64,000 nucleotides of DNA from Apostichopus japonicus (Eukaryota; Echinodermata; Holothuroidea; Aspidochirotida; Stichopodidae), in contig NC_092562.1 in assembly GCF_037975245.1 (NCBI RefSeq), positions 25,105,054 through 25,169,053 on the forward strand, given 5' to 3'. Made by a program: the position numbers and the translations under genes. Positions 52,701 to 60,177 of the stretch are shown here, in pieces. The notes beneath the pieces were generated by a model. The model searched no databases, had not been told where the DNA came from, and saw nothing but the letters and a program-made list of their open reading frames with translations. Each line of letters starts with the position of its first letter. Within the stretch, counting starts at the first letter, position 1.

Positions 52701-55700
52701 GTTTTAAGTATGACTATTAAAAAAGCAAGCAGTACTGTGTTTGGGATATTATACTGCAACAAACAAACATTACTAATGAAAAATAATCTTGTTATGAAAA
52801 GAGTGACAGCCATGCAAGAAGAATAAAAGAACTCTATATATAAGAGAGGAGGGGAAGGTGAGGGAATATATCATGAATTAGCAAAATCATTGCATGCTCA
52901 GTTTTACAAAATGACTTTACAAAAGCAAGATTCATGGATTTTAAGTCAATTCAAAATTAATCATTTGACACTAATTGCAGAAGTTCAACCCAGTATTGAA
53001 CATATATTACTGAATGTATTTACTGTGGCTGACTAGAGCACCTCCCCCTTCACCCCCCCCCTGGCAAAAAAATGGCATTGCTATCCAGACTCAGTCTGTA
53101 GATCACAGGGGTAACCCCTAGGTCACCCCTACGTAACCCCTAGGTCACTGGTTCAAATCCTGTGCTCTTTTCAAACTTCTCTCAAGTGTTAACAAAACTT
53201 GGGCTACTGGCTTGATTGTTCCTCCCACGTAGTACTGTAGTAGTCCAAGTTATATTGTACGGTTGCTTTGAATGACCATGACCATTGGATGGATGTGACA
53301 TAGTAGTAGTGGTGGTGACCGTGGTCTGATTAGATTATTAGATGAATACTTACAGATACTTCCCATCTTGTACTCCTGAGCTGTATATTCTATCTTGAGC
53401 CTCCTCTCTGGTTAGAATGCCATGAAACCACGGTCTGTCTTGATGCAATATACTCTTGATAATCCTCTCAAACTGAGATCTGTGTGACATCATCGCTCTC
53501 TCTATCTGGTCTTTCTGATGGGAGACGAGAAGGAAAGGCAGATTATAAAAAATAAAAAAACACACTATGATCATGTAAACCCCAAAACTAACTGGTTTGG
53601 GTATTTACGAACGACGATACTTACCTGTCTCCTACAACACAAACGCACATTTCCTAGTCTACCTAGACGCCACTGATATAATTTTAGCACTGCGCCCCCG
53701 GTGACCTCTCCCATAGGTCACCGCGCACCCTCCCTTCCGGATTTGCCCCACGTACTGCACCACTGCCCCCAACTGACCGAGACCAGACACATCTGATGTG
53801 ACAGATAAATGATCTCACAACTAGTGTAACCCTTAAAAAATTAAAATGATTGATGAGCACACACAACAACTGTTTTCTCCAATAATCAGTGCTGGTTTAG
53901 GGTCACATGCAAAATTATTTCCCCGTCATTGGTTACATCTGCTTAAACTATGCAGTTTGTTATTTTAGAACCTTTGCACATTACCACAGACTGCCAGGCA
54001 CGAAAACTATGGGAGTCACCATCTCCTGACTGAAGCCAATGCAACTTAAAACGTTCGGGCAAAACTTTGACCTGGATGCACTTTGTAGTCTTTTAACAAA
54101 CACCAAGTATGTATCCATGCTTTCAAAGTAGCAACAGTTGAGTTGAGTCGGATCCTCATGGTTGTGATCAGCTGTTTTAATGTCATGGTTATTTTTTTAT
54201 TCAGTTTTGAAGTTTCTGGAATCCGGAGTTCTAATTTCTGGAAAGTGTTTTTGGCTAATGTGCTACACCAACAAACACTAAAGTACTTTCTGTACTTACA
54301 GTGTCTGAATAAAAACTTGTATGACCATGTTAACATAATTTACTGCACAGTACAGTAAAGCATGTTAGTCAGTATAGCACAGTTCCGTAGAGTACAGTCA
54401 GTACAGTATCGTACAGTACAATCCGTACAGTACCGTACAGTAACATACAGTAACGTACAGTAACATACAGTAAAGTCAGTACAGTACCGTACAGTTACGT
54501 ACAGTACCGCCCCCTACCGTACAGTTTAGTATATAGTACAGTACCATACAGTCAGTACAGTACCAAACATGTACAGTACAGTTCAGTTCACTTCAGTACA
54601 GTCAGTACAGTACCGTACTGTTAAGTACCTACCGTACAGTACAGTACCGTACCCCACAGTACAGTCAGTACAATACCATACAATACTGTACCCTACTGTA
54701 CAGTATGTGCACAGTGAGTACAGTATCGCACAGTCTGTACTGTACAGTACAGAACAGTACCATACAGTTTGGCAGTGACTTCTGTCACATACAAAACAGC
54801 TGCACAAGCTTGCCATACCAGCAAACAAGCCAAAACATATCAAACTGAAAATTATTAAGTGAGGTTTCAATCATATCAAATGTTGGCAATGATTCAATTT
54901 TTTCGGACATAAAACTACAAGTACAGGGCTATAAAATTGTACAAGTACAGACCTTAAACAGCTTCCTGTACATACCTGTACATGTATTGAAGAACCATCA
55001 TGCACATAAAATATTTATGTATCACCTGCAAACTATTAAAGGGACCATACATTAACAATATAGGGATAGACAGGCAATAATTTATCTGGTACATCCCATT
55101 GCAAAATGCTATGCAATATAGAAAAATTATACAAATTGTGAAAACTTTGTATTTTTGTAAACAAGATATCTCAAGAAGGGAAGAATGGTTCGATCTATTA
55201 TTTCGTGTGAAAGAGTACCGCATTTATAAGTAGAAGAAGCCTATTGTTTTTGTGGAGGTCGAAGTTCGTTGGGGCCACTAGGGGTCAAATTTTGAAAACC
55301 TTTTAAACACGATACCTCAAGAATTGAAGCTTGGACCAATGTCATATTTAGTATGTAGTTGTGACATGTGAAGTACAAGAAGCCTATTTTTTTGAGGAGT
55401 TCAAAGGTCACTTGGAGTCGCCAGAGGTCAAATTGTGGAAACCTTGTTTCATAATCTACCGTATTTCCAACCGACCAGCCTATTGAATAACATGTGCGTT
55501 ACGCCTCATAAAAATCGGAGAGGTTGTTGGCAATTGGAAATTAGCTTATGGGCATCTGTAAATAAGTATCAGCGAACGAGCAACCTAAGCGCCATTGAAT
55601 TATCTGTGTCGCTATTTGCACAAACGGCACTCCGTACATACATGTGAATAAAGGTTCATGTACTGCTTGTATATATACAACGGTAAGGTAAAATTGGCTT

Positions 55701-56660
55701 TGTTAACCCAACCAGAACGCAAAATGTATTGAGGTTTCGATGAGCAGTTTTGGTACACAGTGACAGTAAGTATTTTTATGAGAGTTTGCAAGAAGCTCAA
55801 AGCTTTCAAAACTGCTACACAAAATTTGAAAAAAATAAATTATTCCCTGAATACATACATTTTCTGTACATATGTCCCGTACTGTACATGCCATCTGACT
55901 TTTTTCATTAAATAACTGCTAGCATATACAGTTTACAGTGTATAAGGATGCACATGCAGGAATATTGCACCCTACAATTAGCAAAATAAAACAAAAATGT
56001 CAGTATAGATCCAATGCTGTAAACAACAGGCTGTAAACATCAGATTTGGTTTCCAAATTTTAATGTATGTGCACAAGGCACAGTATGAAATGCACAGACT
56101 TTTTAATTTTCAAGGCAAAAGTTGACGATGCAAGGTCTCAAAAGTCTTTACATGTTCTCACATTCAGTTCCTTAAAACATTAAATTATAAGCTTTTTACT
56201 TAATATTTTGGACTGTCAATTTATGTCCTACCTTTAGACCTTGACTTCTGGCAGCTTGGAAGAGAGCTTGTTCCATGTCACGGTGGCTGAGGTCATTGAA
56301 TGCCCGGGGGTTTACCCCCGGTGGGAGGAGGCAGGGGTGACTGAGCTTGCACAAGAGTCCATCTTCATGCTGCTCGTGGTGTAATACAAGTTCGATGGCA
56401 CCAATAAATTTCTTGCCATCTTTAATTGCCACAAACCCATCGTGTTGCCTCTCGATGGCATAGTGGTAGATAATTCCACCGTAACACAACGACAAGGCAT
56501 AGTTTCCTTCCTTGGCTAAGCTCTCACGTAGAAGGTAAGATCCCGGTATGCAATCCAGATCTCGCAACCTCTGCTCTGCATCCTCGCGCGTGATCCTCCC
56601 GTGATAGTACCTGAAGTTCAAGGGATCGCTCGGCAGGCTTCGCCTCGGGGTCCCACTCAT
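16653..56660 (-). CDS. SYK: SYK/ZAP-70-family non-receptor tyrosine kinase, complete, 15 coding exons
   Basis: Exons, in order of translation: 56660-56232, 53514-53354, 51085-50947, 47545-47458, 41273-41208, 30888-30776, 29748-29589, 28652-28497, 26872-26763, 22477-22411, 21854-21773, 21098-20909, 20154-20014, 18203-18091, 16743-16653. All borders are AG/GT, all phases match, and the 2106 nt give 701 residues (human SYK has 635). Domains: N-SH2 about 17-110 (Arg45 in SYLLRES), interdomain A 111-170, C-SH2 about 171-263 (Arg199 in YLVRER), proline-rich interdomain B 264-425, kinase 426-690. Kinase motifs: GKGNFGSV 438-445, VAVK Lys462, alpha-C Glu480, HRDLAARN 552-559, DFG 572-574, activation-loop YY 585-586, WYAPE 598-602. 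There are no ankyrin repeats between the SH2 domains, which excludes SHARK. SYK kinases bind doubly phosphorylated ITAMs at the plasma membrane. The gatekeeper position is Leu508 and the vertebrate C-terminal tyrosine triad is absent. Confidence 0.96.
16813..17450. repeat. 52-bp minisatellite, ~12 nearly identical copies
   Basis: The unit begins agtataacacacaacctg and ends acacaatcacaccaac. The copies look virtually identical from 16869 to 17430 and only the right edge degrades. The array sits in the last intron of the SYK gene. Confidence 0.97.
17751..17888. repeat. 17-bp minisatellite (tccatgtttcatgttgc)
   Basis: About eight copies of a 17-bp unit vary between tttcat and tgtcat. It is in the same SYK intron as the 52-bp array. 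Confidence 0.93.
18091..18203 (-). CDS. SYK: SYK exon 14, kinase C-lobe
   Basis: The acceptor is attctag before 18203 and the donor is acaga|gtaagt. It encodes residues 635-671 and part of Glu672: [17 protein letters not shown], then [16 protein letters not shown]. This matches the MKG..V..ML..GERM..P..CP..MY.LM..CW block of SYK/ZAP-70. Confidence 0.95.
20014..20154 (-). CDS. SYK: SYK exon 13, WYAPE and subdomain IX
   Basis: The acceptor is ccgttag before 20154 and the donor is attcc|gtaagt. It encodes 47 residues (588-634): [34 protein letters not shown] and [14 protein letters not shown] and [18 protein letters not shown] are diagnostic of the SYK family. Confidence 0.96.
20909..21098 (-). 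CDS. SYK: SYK exon 12, catalytic and activation loops
   Basis: The acceptor is cctgacag before 21098 and the donor is tatgtt|gtaagt. It encodes residues 524-587, with [12 protein letters not shown] (catalytic Asp554, Asn559), [11 protein letters not shown] (Mg-binding Asp572) and the paired tyrosines YY 585-586 that correspond to the activation-loop pair of SYK. The residue after DFG is Met rather than Leu. Confidence 0.96.
21181..21240. repeat. Purine-rich G/A tract
   Basis: About 60 bp of (gaggggggagag)-type purine sequence lies in the intron upstream of SYK exon 12. Confidence 0.8.
21773..21854 (-). CDS. SYK: SYK exon 11, hinge and gatekeeper
   Basis: The acceptor is ttccgtag before 21854 and the donor is cacaa|gtaagt. 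It encodes [19 protein letters not shown] and HKYLKTH (residues 498-523). It aligns with SWMLVMEMAELGPLNKYL of SYK and puts Leu508 at the gatekeeper position, where SYK and ZAP-70 have Met. Confidence 0.94.
22411..22477 (-). CDS. SYK: SYK exon 10, alpha-C helix
   Basis: A 67-nt exon with acceptor tttgcag before 22477 and donor taatag|gtaagt. It encodes [20 protein letters not shown] and LI (residues 475-496). Glu480 is placed to pair with Lys462. Confidence 0.93.
23384..23607 (+). mobile_element. tRNA-derived SINE
   Basis: The head (23384-23447) looks like a tRNA: gggagtg and actccca can pair as an acceptor stem, tagctcagtgg fits a pol III A box and ggttcgagtta approximates a B box. It is followed by about 160 bp of non-tRNA body with small hairpins (ggctttgataagcc; tgcttgcagga). 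This is the organisation of a tRNA-head SINE. The family assignment is not possible by eye. Confidence 0.65.
24957..25562. repeat. Alternating 42-bp and 32-bp minisatellite
   Basis: The units begin atcatgtagatcccatgtg. They either include gatcccatct (42 bp) or lack it (32 bp) before ttctaatattgtt / ttcttatattgtt. About 16 units occur in mixed order, showing duplication of two unit types within one array. Confidence 0.93.
26763..26872 (-). CDS. SYK: SYK exon 9, glycine-rich loop and catalytic lysine
   Basis: The acceptor is tttttcag before 26872 and the donor is tcacag|gtttgt. It completes Gly438 and encodes [13 protein letters not shown] and [13 protein letters not shown] (residues 439-474). 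Lys462 in VAVK is the ATP-binding lysine. Confidence 0.95.
27033..27540. repeat. ~170-bp higher-order repeat, three copies
   Basis: The segment acgttgggcaggttgtttaa recurs at about 27033, 27195 and 27372. Each copy is followed by the same gatggtgaagataagttaacc and a variable number of short taatgtaaacttg / taatgtaaccttg units. Confidence 0.85.
27890..28410. repeat. 30-bp minisatellite (tttacctccattaccgcttgacgtg...)
   Basis: About 17 copies of a 30-bp unit with scattered variants (cttgacgtgg, cttgatgtgg, cttgacgtgc). The multiple-of-three length leaves long frames open on both strands, which I regard as a by-product. It lies in SYK intron 8, ending about 90 bp before exon 8. Confidence 0.95.
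28497..28652 (-). CDS. SYK: SYK exon 8, end of interdomain B and kinase start
   Basis: The acceptor is tcaatag before 28652 and the donor is aattgg|gtgagt. It encodes residues 386-438, including [18 protein letters not shown] and [12 protein letters not shown]. Tyr405 in YGMN fits the pY-x-N pattern bound by Grb2-type SH2 domains, and Tyr415 is a second linker tyrosine. These may replace the Y348/Y352 pair of human SYK; that is inference. Confidence 0.93.
29589..29748 (-). CDS. SYK: SYK exon 7, interdomain B
   Basis: The acceptor is tttctcag before 29748 and the donor is gatccag|gtacag. It encodes residues 333-385 and is rich in proline: [20 protein letters not shown], then PPHRNGD. It carries a Tyr341-Tyr342 pair. 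Low-complexity linker sequence cannot confirm homology, but the phases are right and the exon is open. Confidence 0.85.
30776..30888 (-). CDS. SYK: SYK exon 6, proline-rich linker
   Basis: The acceptor is ctacacag before 30888 and the donor is gagag|gttggt. It encodes [15 protein letters not shown] ... [15 protein letters not shown] (residues 296-332). RPPPSPP at 324-330 fits a class I SH3 ligand (RxxPxxP). The gttggt donor is weaker than the others. Confidence 0.82.
32155..32592. repeat. ~219-bp AT-rich tandem duplication
   Basis: Two adjacent copies (about 32155-32373 and 32374-32592) share a tatataatattatat-type core and end in the same gatgatcctgattac ... agtactttagt. They differ by few substitutions. 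Confidence 0.88.
32755..32952. repeat. Perfect 79-bp inverted repeat with a 20-nt spacer that is itself an inverted copy
   Basis: The arm 32775-32853 is the exact reverse complement of 32874-32952 as far as I can read it. The 20-nt spacer 32854-32873 is the reverse complement of 32755-32774, just left of the first arm. The order is therefore s', arm, s, arm', with s and arm' being the inverse of s' and arm. The transcript of either strand would fold into a long hairpin. Confidence 0.95.
35158..35395. repeat. Degenerate 15-bp repeats (ggttatacaggccca)
   Basis: About 14 loosely conserved copies of ggttatacaggccca with variants such as ggttatacagacact and ggttacaggtattgc. Confidence 0.75.
37786..39560. 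repeat. 136-bp minisatellite, ~12 copies
   Basis: The unit contains gatatgtgcaactacagatg, gtgttttatgtgcctgtgta and ctctatgcatctatgtgtgg. Internal copies (38230-39180) are almost identical, while copies at both edges carry shared variants (atagatgcatgtagagacagga) or indels. Each unit can contain a 60-codon frame that starts again 136 bp later. Because 136 is not a multiple of three the frames are not continuous, and I do not regard them as genes. Confidence 0.97.
41208..41273 (-). CDS. SYK: SYK exon 5, short linker exon
   Basis: A 66-nt exon with acceptor cttcaag before 41273 and donor ggtg|gtatgt. Its phases (two bases in, one base out) fit exons 4 and 6 exactly. It encodes [20 protein letters not shown] and G (residues 274-294). 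Skipping it would also keep frame, so it may be a cassette exon. A donor 3 nt earlier (41211) would drop one Gly. Support is from phase and splice sites only. Confidence 0.68.
41889..41985. repeat. GAT run and ~39-bp tandem duplication
   Basis: A short gatgatgatgatgatg run is followed by two copies of gtcctctttagacttga(c/t)caag ... cttgagtgtg. Confidence 0.8.
42540..43170. repeat. G-rich minisatellite (ggatggggaagggtttaggatgag...)
   Basis: Irregular repeats of gggatggggaagggtttagg, gatggggtagggcagggg and ggagatagggcagg run over about 630 bp. Clusters of G-runs occur every few bases on the plus strand. Confidence 0.9.
43171..47457 (-). other. SYK intron 4, part without arrays
   Basis: Apart from purine- or pyrimidine-rich tracts (about 44270-44310, 46860-46930 and 47185-47215) and (gtat)n-like sequence near 44040-44085, I see no structured feature or exon. 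Confidence 0.55.
47458..47545 (-). CDS. SYK: SYK exon 4, end of C-terminal SH2
   Basis: The acceptor is ctcaccag before 47545 and the donor is attcag|gtaaaa. It encodes [20 protein letters not shown] and then VDPHKRRNS (residues 244-272). It matches [20 protein letters not shown] of human SYK. The ATG at its start is internal, not a translation start. Confidence 0.95.
47546..48285 (-). other. SYK intron 3, part left of the TIR element
   Basis: AT-rich intron with a poly(G) tract at about 47908-47919. Nothing else was recognised up to the element's left end. Confidence 0.6.
48286..50360. mobile_element. TIR-bounded element with repeated GTGACTCGCGTGAC words
   Basis: TATATGGTCAATTCCA at 48286-48301 is matched exactly in inverted orientation at 50345-50360. 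The ends allow a TA or TATA target duplication. Inside are nine perfect copies of GTGACTCGCGTGAC and one two-mismatch copy, at 48304, 48483, 48673, 48695, 49450, 49464, 49631 (variant), 49800, 49814 and 49981, all in the same orientation. No long ORF is present, so it looks like a non-autonomous DNA transposon. It lies in SYK intron 3. Confidence 0.7.
49412..50105. repeat. ~349-bp tandem duplication inside the TIR element
   Basis: Two copies (about 49412-49760 and 49761-50105) share aataggtagaaacactatct, a tandem pair of the 14-bp word, a long common middle and a third word near the end (49631 and 49981). The first copy's last word has decayed to GTGACTCACGTGGC. Confidence 0.93.
50947..51085 (-). 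CDS. SYK: SYK exon 3, core of C-terminal SH2
   Basis: The acceptor is gtgacag before 51085 and the donor is ttacag|gtgagt. It encodes [32 protein letters not shown] and [11 protein letters not shown] (residues 198-243). Arg199 is the phosphotyrosine-binding beta-B5 arginine. It parallels human IRARDNNGSYALCLL...HYRIDKDKTGKL. Confidence 0.96.
51717..52150. repeat. Three diverged ~150-175-bp tandem units
   Basis: Related segments begin at about 51717, 51891 and 52043 (tgttgcacctgaggaactgac and variants). Each is followed by a ccagccacttttaattaatg-type stretch and gagagttcacaggaa-type words. Confidence 0.75.
52288..52346. repeat. 14-bp repeat (gatgtacagtacat), ~4 copies
   Basis: Four head-to-tail copies of a 14-bp unit that contains the near-palindrome gtacagtac. 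The same tacagta vocabulary recurs at 54.4-54.8 kb. Confidence 0.9.
52651..52693. repeat. 8-bp repeat (gaatcagt)
   Basis: Five copies of gaatcagt in tandem. Confidence 0.9.
53354..53514 (-). CDS. SYK: SYK exon 2, interdomain A and start of C-SH2
   Basis: The acceptor is cccatcag before 53514 and the donor is tatct|gtaagt. It encodes [20 protein letters not shown], then [18 protein letters not shown] and DGKYL (residues 144-197). WFHG.LTREEA is the start of an SH2 domain. It aligns without gaps to human SYK across the exon 1/2 join. Confidence 0.95.
54385..54780. repeat. Degenerate gtacagta/gtaccgtacagta repeats
   Basis: About 400 bp is built from short words such as gtacagta, cagtcagtacagtacc and ccgtacagta. 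The sequence is close to self-complementary throughout. Confidence 0.88.
55136..55440. repeat. Two diverged ~147-bp tandem units
   Basis: Each unit has a gatatctcaag/gatacctcaag word, then agaagcctatt, a gaggtcgaagttcgttgggg / gagttcaaaggtcacttgga stretch and a ggtcaaattttg end. It looks like an old dispersed repeat rather than a gene. Confidence 0.75.
56232..56660 (-). CDS. SYK: SYK exon 1, start codon and N-terminal SH2
   Basis: The ATG is at 56660-56658 and the donor is ctaaag|gtagga. It encodes residues 1-143: a 16-residue leader, [37 protein letters not shown] (Arg45) and HEDGLLCKL, then interdomain A. This ATG is chosen because it opens the frame just ahead of the SH2 domain. An acceptor-like ttatag near 56934-56929 suggests a 5'-UTR exon border upstream; that is tentative. 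Confidence 0.95.
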
Positions 56661-58555
56661 TTTGTGTGATCCAGGAATCGTTCATTCAGTTTATTGCTCA
56701 ATTTCTAAAATGGCTTCACATGATACTTACAGACGGTTGCTACATACCCATCGTTCAAAAGGGTTACAACCATCAAAGAAGGATCAATAAAAAAATTGTC
56801 AGTGTAGCGCTCGATCCTTGACGAGATATTTTCACGATGTCACCTTCAAACTGTTTGCATGTCAAATTGCGGTGAATGGCTTCCGACGTCGCTTCAAGTT
56901 ATTCTTCGTCAATGTCTCTGTCGACCTATAAATGAAAATAAATAGAGTTTCGTCGTTATCGAAAATTGTAGGACAATTGACGCATTGTAGAATGTACAGT
57001 AACATTAGAAAGAAAAATAGAAGATAGAAGATCAGATTTACAGTTTCTAATTTATCATTCAACTCTAGGTTCTTACAGCAGCTACTAAACTAACCCAAAT
57101 CCGTAAGACCAGCTGGTGGCGAACCTTCAATTCTCACCACACACTTGATACTAAAATCTTATGCAAATTAGGCATTTAAATTAGGCTATTGTACAGTAAA
57201 GTACTGTAGCTTGTACACAGCAGGTATGAAAGTGTCTATTCCCTAAGGTAGAACGGTAGAATGAGAGTGCTAAGGTTGTTTGGGGACAGGTAAGCTAGGA
57301 ACAAAGTCAAGTTTAAGGTCTCAAAATGATTTTCAACCAACAGTGTACTATAGGTACTTCCGTGCCTGCTGCTACACTAAATACGAGAGTGGAGACTGCA
57401 GGTAAGCCAGGAGCGAAACTAAACACGAGAGATTAAAATGCTGAATATTAAAAGAAATTAAATTGTTGCCACTTCGAAACAAGTTACGACGTGACCATCT
57501 TTTCACTGGTACATCACTTAAACTCTGTCAATGAATTTTGATTCAACAATTCCCAGAAAGACCTCTGATGTACTGTGCATAAATGCGTTCTAAAGTGTCA
57601 AATGTCTATATTTGATTCATATGTCACTTCTGCCTTGCTATTGATCAACTTCCTTTATTATTAAATGCATCATGTTTCGTTTTATTCTTACTGAGTCATC
57701 GGCTCTTTATGTCCCTGGAACGTAATATTATCCAACTCAGAGGTGAGAGGAAACAGGACACGTCAGGAAATAGTGTGAAAATACATGGAAATGTTGGGAA
57801 ATACCCTGAAGTAATTAACGGTCACAGATCTACTTTTCAGATGGAGATGGCCAGCCTCATACTGTACAGTAGAGAGACTGGAGGCCGACAAATGATCGAA
57901 GAGGAACATGAATGTTTAAGTTTATTAAAATCCTGTATAAATATATGAAAGTACATACATCATATTTATAAATAGAATATAATGAGATTTATAAAGATTA
58001 AAATAGCATGGAATATATGTACAAATCATATATCAAAAGTTAATAACAAGAATAAGTGTAAGTCCTGTGGAACAACACCCTGAATAAATATGGCAGCAAT
58101 ATAAACGAAAGAATTTTTAAAACATACAGTTCAAAAGGTTGGCGTGATTGTCCAAATTTCTCAAATATAACTTAGTAGACCTATTAAAGAAGTGACTTCA
58201 GCACGTTAAGGAGTGGGTGTTTCTCGTCTCTATGAATTTTATGAGAGAGCCTTTTAAAATCTCTCATGGCTGCATTATTAACGTGGTTAAAATAAGGGTG
58301 TTAAAACCTAGGCTAAAAATTTTTGGCGCAGTAAACCAATTAAAAAACAACATAAGGTCGACAATTAAACAAGGACAAAGAGGAGTGATGACAACATGAA
58401 CTATCTGTGTACATTACCATCAATTGAAATTACAATCATCATGTTTGTTTTGTAGTGTCCTAATTTGTTTTCTGTTGTCAAGTCCGGTTAACACCCACGA
58501 CCACTATTGCAATGAGCACGTGCTCTTAATCTAATAATAATAAGTTGGATCTATA

Positions 58556-58694
58556 GTTTACATTGTGTATCATATACTGAATGCATTATGAAATGTATCA
58601 TAAATACGGATACATCATGTATCATAAATACGGATACGTCATGTATCATATACGGATACATCATGTATCATAAATATGGATGCATTATGTATCA
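58556..58694. repeat. ~24-bp repeat (atcataaatacggatacatcatgt)
   Basis: About five imperfect copies of a tcatgtatcataaatacgga-type unit end exactly where the TATATGGGCCATTCCAC word begins. Confidence 0.85.
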
Positions 58695-58711
58695 TATATG
58701 GGCCATTCCAC
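58695..58711 (+). mobile_element. Terminus resembling that of the 48.3-kb TIR element
   Basis: TATATGGGCCATTCCAC matches TATATGGTCAATTCCAC (48286-48302) at 15 of 17 positions. No inverted partner was found before the right edge of the window, so this is only a candidate left end. Confidence 0.4.
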
Positions 58712-59096
58712 ACTAATAGGGTACTTATGTATGTTACTGCAAAGCCTTGTTGGAAATCGGTCTACAAAGCTTCCTGGCAGTAACAAACTGCATGGTTTAA
58801 AGTATTTGATGCCATACTTTAATATTGCAAAATAGTGTTAACAGTTGAAAGTCTTTATGTCAATACATTGGTAATTATTTTAAAAAAACTCTTTGCATGT
58901 CTCACCAATTTGTGCAAGGAATATGTGACAGAGCATTAATGGAGATTTTTAATCCACTTGTTTTATGTTTTAGTTACAAAAATGACCAATGTAATGTATC
59001 ATAATGATTAAAGAATTCAATCATCTGAATGCTGTTGTTGTCTTCTTTCTTGTCCAACTCGTGAAAATTGAGAAAATGACCACACAAAAATATATA

Positions 59097-60177
59097 AACG
59101 TTCGTAATTGACATCTGTCCTAACAGTTACGAGCGTAACTTGCCCCATGAGTAAAGTAATCTAAAAACATTTGGCGGAGATAAAATGTTGTGCCTTGTTA
59201 CAACATCGTATCTCAGTAATGAACATGGTTTTGAGGGAGTTGAGTCTTCCAATCCCCCGGAAAACGACGGCCAAATTAGCTTTAAAAAAATCTGTCCAAG
59301 AGAGCTTACGTTCGAACGTACTTTTACATCACTTTTCACGGAAATCGCGCATTCGATCATGTGAGTGTTTAGTATGATAAACATCCTTGGGCGCATGCGT
59401 ATTTCAGAGAAAACAACAACCCTTGGTCACCCACCGACTTTTAAAACCATGGAGGGAAGTTTGTGATCTGTCTTCTGAATCTCGGTAAGTTACGCGCGCA
59501 AGTCAAATTACGAGCGTTCGAAATCACTACCAATTTTACCGAAAATAAAGCACTTTGCAATGTGATCAAGGTATGGTTCAATTTAGAGATTTCTCACTCA
59601 GTAAGTGAAAGTTGTTACACCGCTAGGTGAGCGGACTCGTAGATGCAGTTGCCCCCTTTGGTATAATTGCACTGCGTGAGACAGAAAACACAACTAATGC
59701 ACGTAACTGCAGACAGATTGAGCCAATATGTCTGAAGTTACGAACGTTGGCAAAAGACCTCCATTATTCATTTAGTTCGATGTAAAGGTGCATGATAATA
59801 CCATGAAACTTGCTAAATGTTTACTGGGCACGAATGTTCATCTCGCATTGGCATTGAAGTGCAATTCAATAGCAGTTTCGTTAAAATGAACTAGCCTAGG
59901 CCTACGTTCAAACGTAATTGTTGGTAGACAGATTTCAGATTCGGTCACTCGTGTGAACGTTAGCATGATTTCGGTATTTTGATGTATAATCTAATGTCGA
60001 CGTACCGATGTAAATGAACTGAGTGCATACGATGATTCCGTAAATATAAAGTTAACAATATTTCATTAAGCAAAGGTTAGGTTAGACCTGCATGCTAGGC
60101 TTCAATTGAAAAAGCTCACGTTCGAATCCAACTGTGGTGAGACATATTTGCCCAGTCGGTCTGTTTTACGAACGTTA
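59097..60177. promoter_or_regulatory. Cluster of TTACGA[A/G]CGTT-type palindromic motifs
   Basis: Related words on both strands occur at about 59097 (aacgttcgtaatt), 59126 (gttacgagcgtaac), 59307 (the perfect palindrome TACGTTCGAACGTA), 59508 (attacgagcgttcg), 59737 (gttacgaacgttgg), 59903 (tacgttcaaacgtaatt), 60117 (cacgttcgaatcc) and 60164 (tttacgaacgttag). They stand out in otherwise CpG-poor DNA. The function is unknown. Confidence 0.5.

Noticed and set aside
55435-55647. 70-codon plus-strand frame ending just before an aataaa signal
   Set aside because: No recognisable homology. It could be a terminal exon fragment, but nothing upstream supports a gene.
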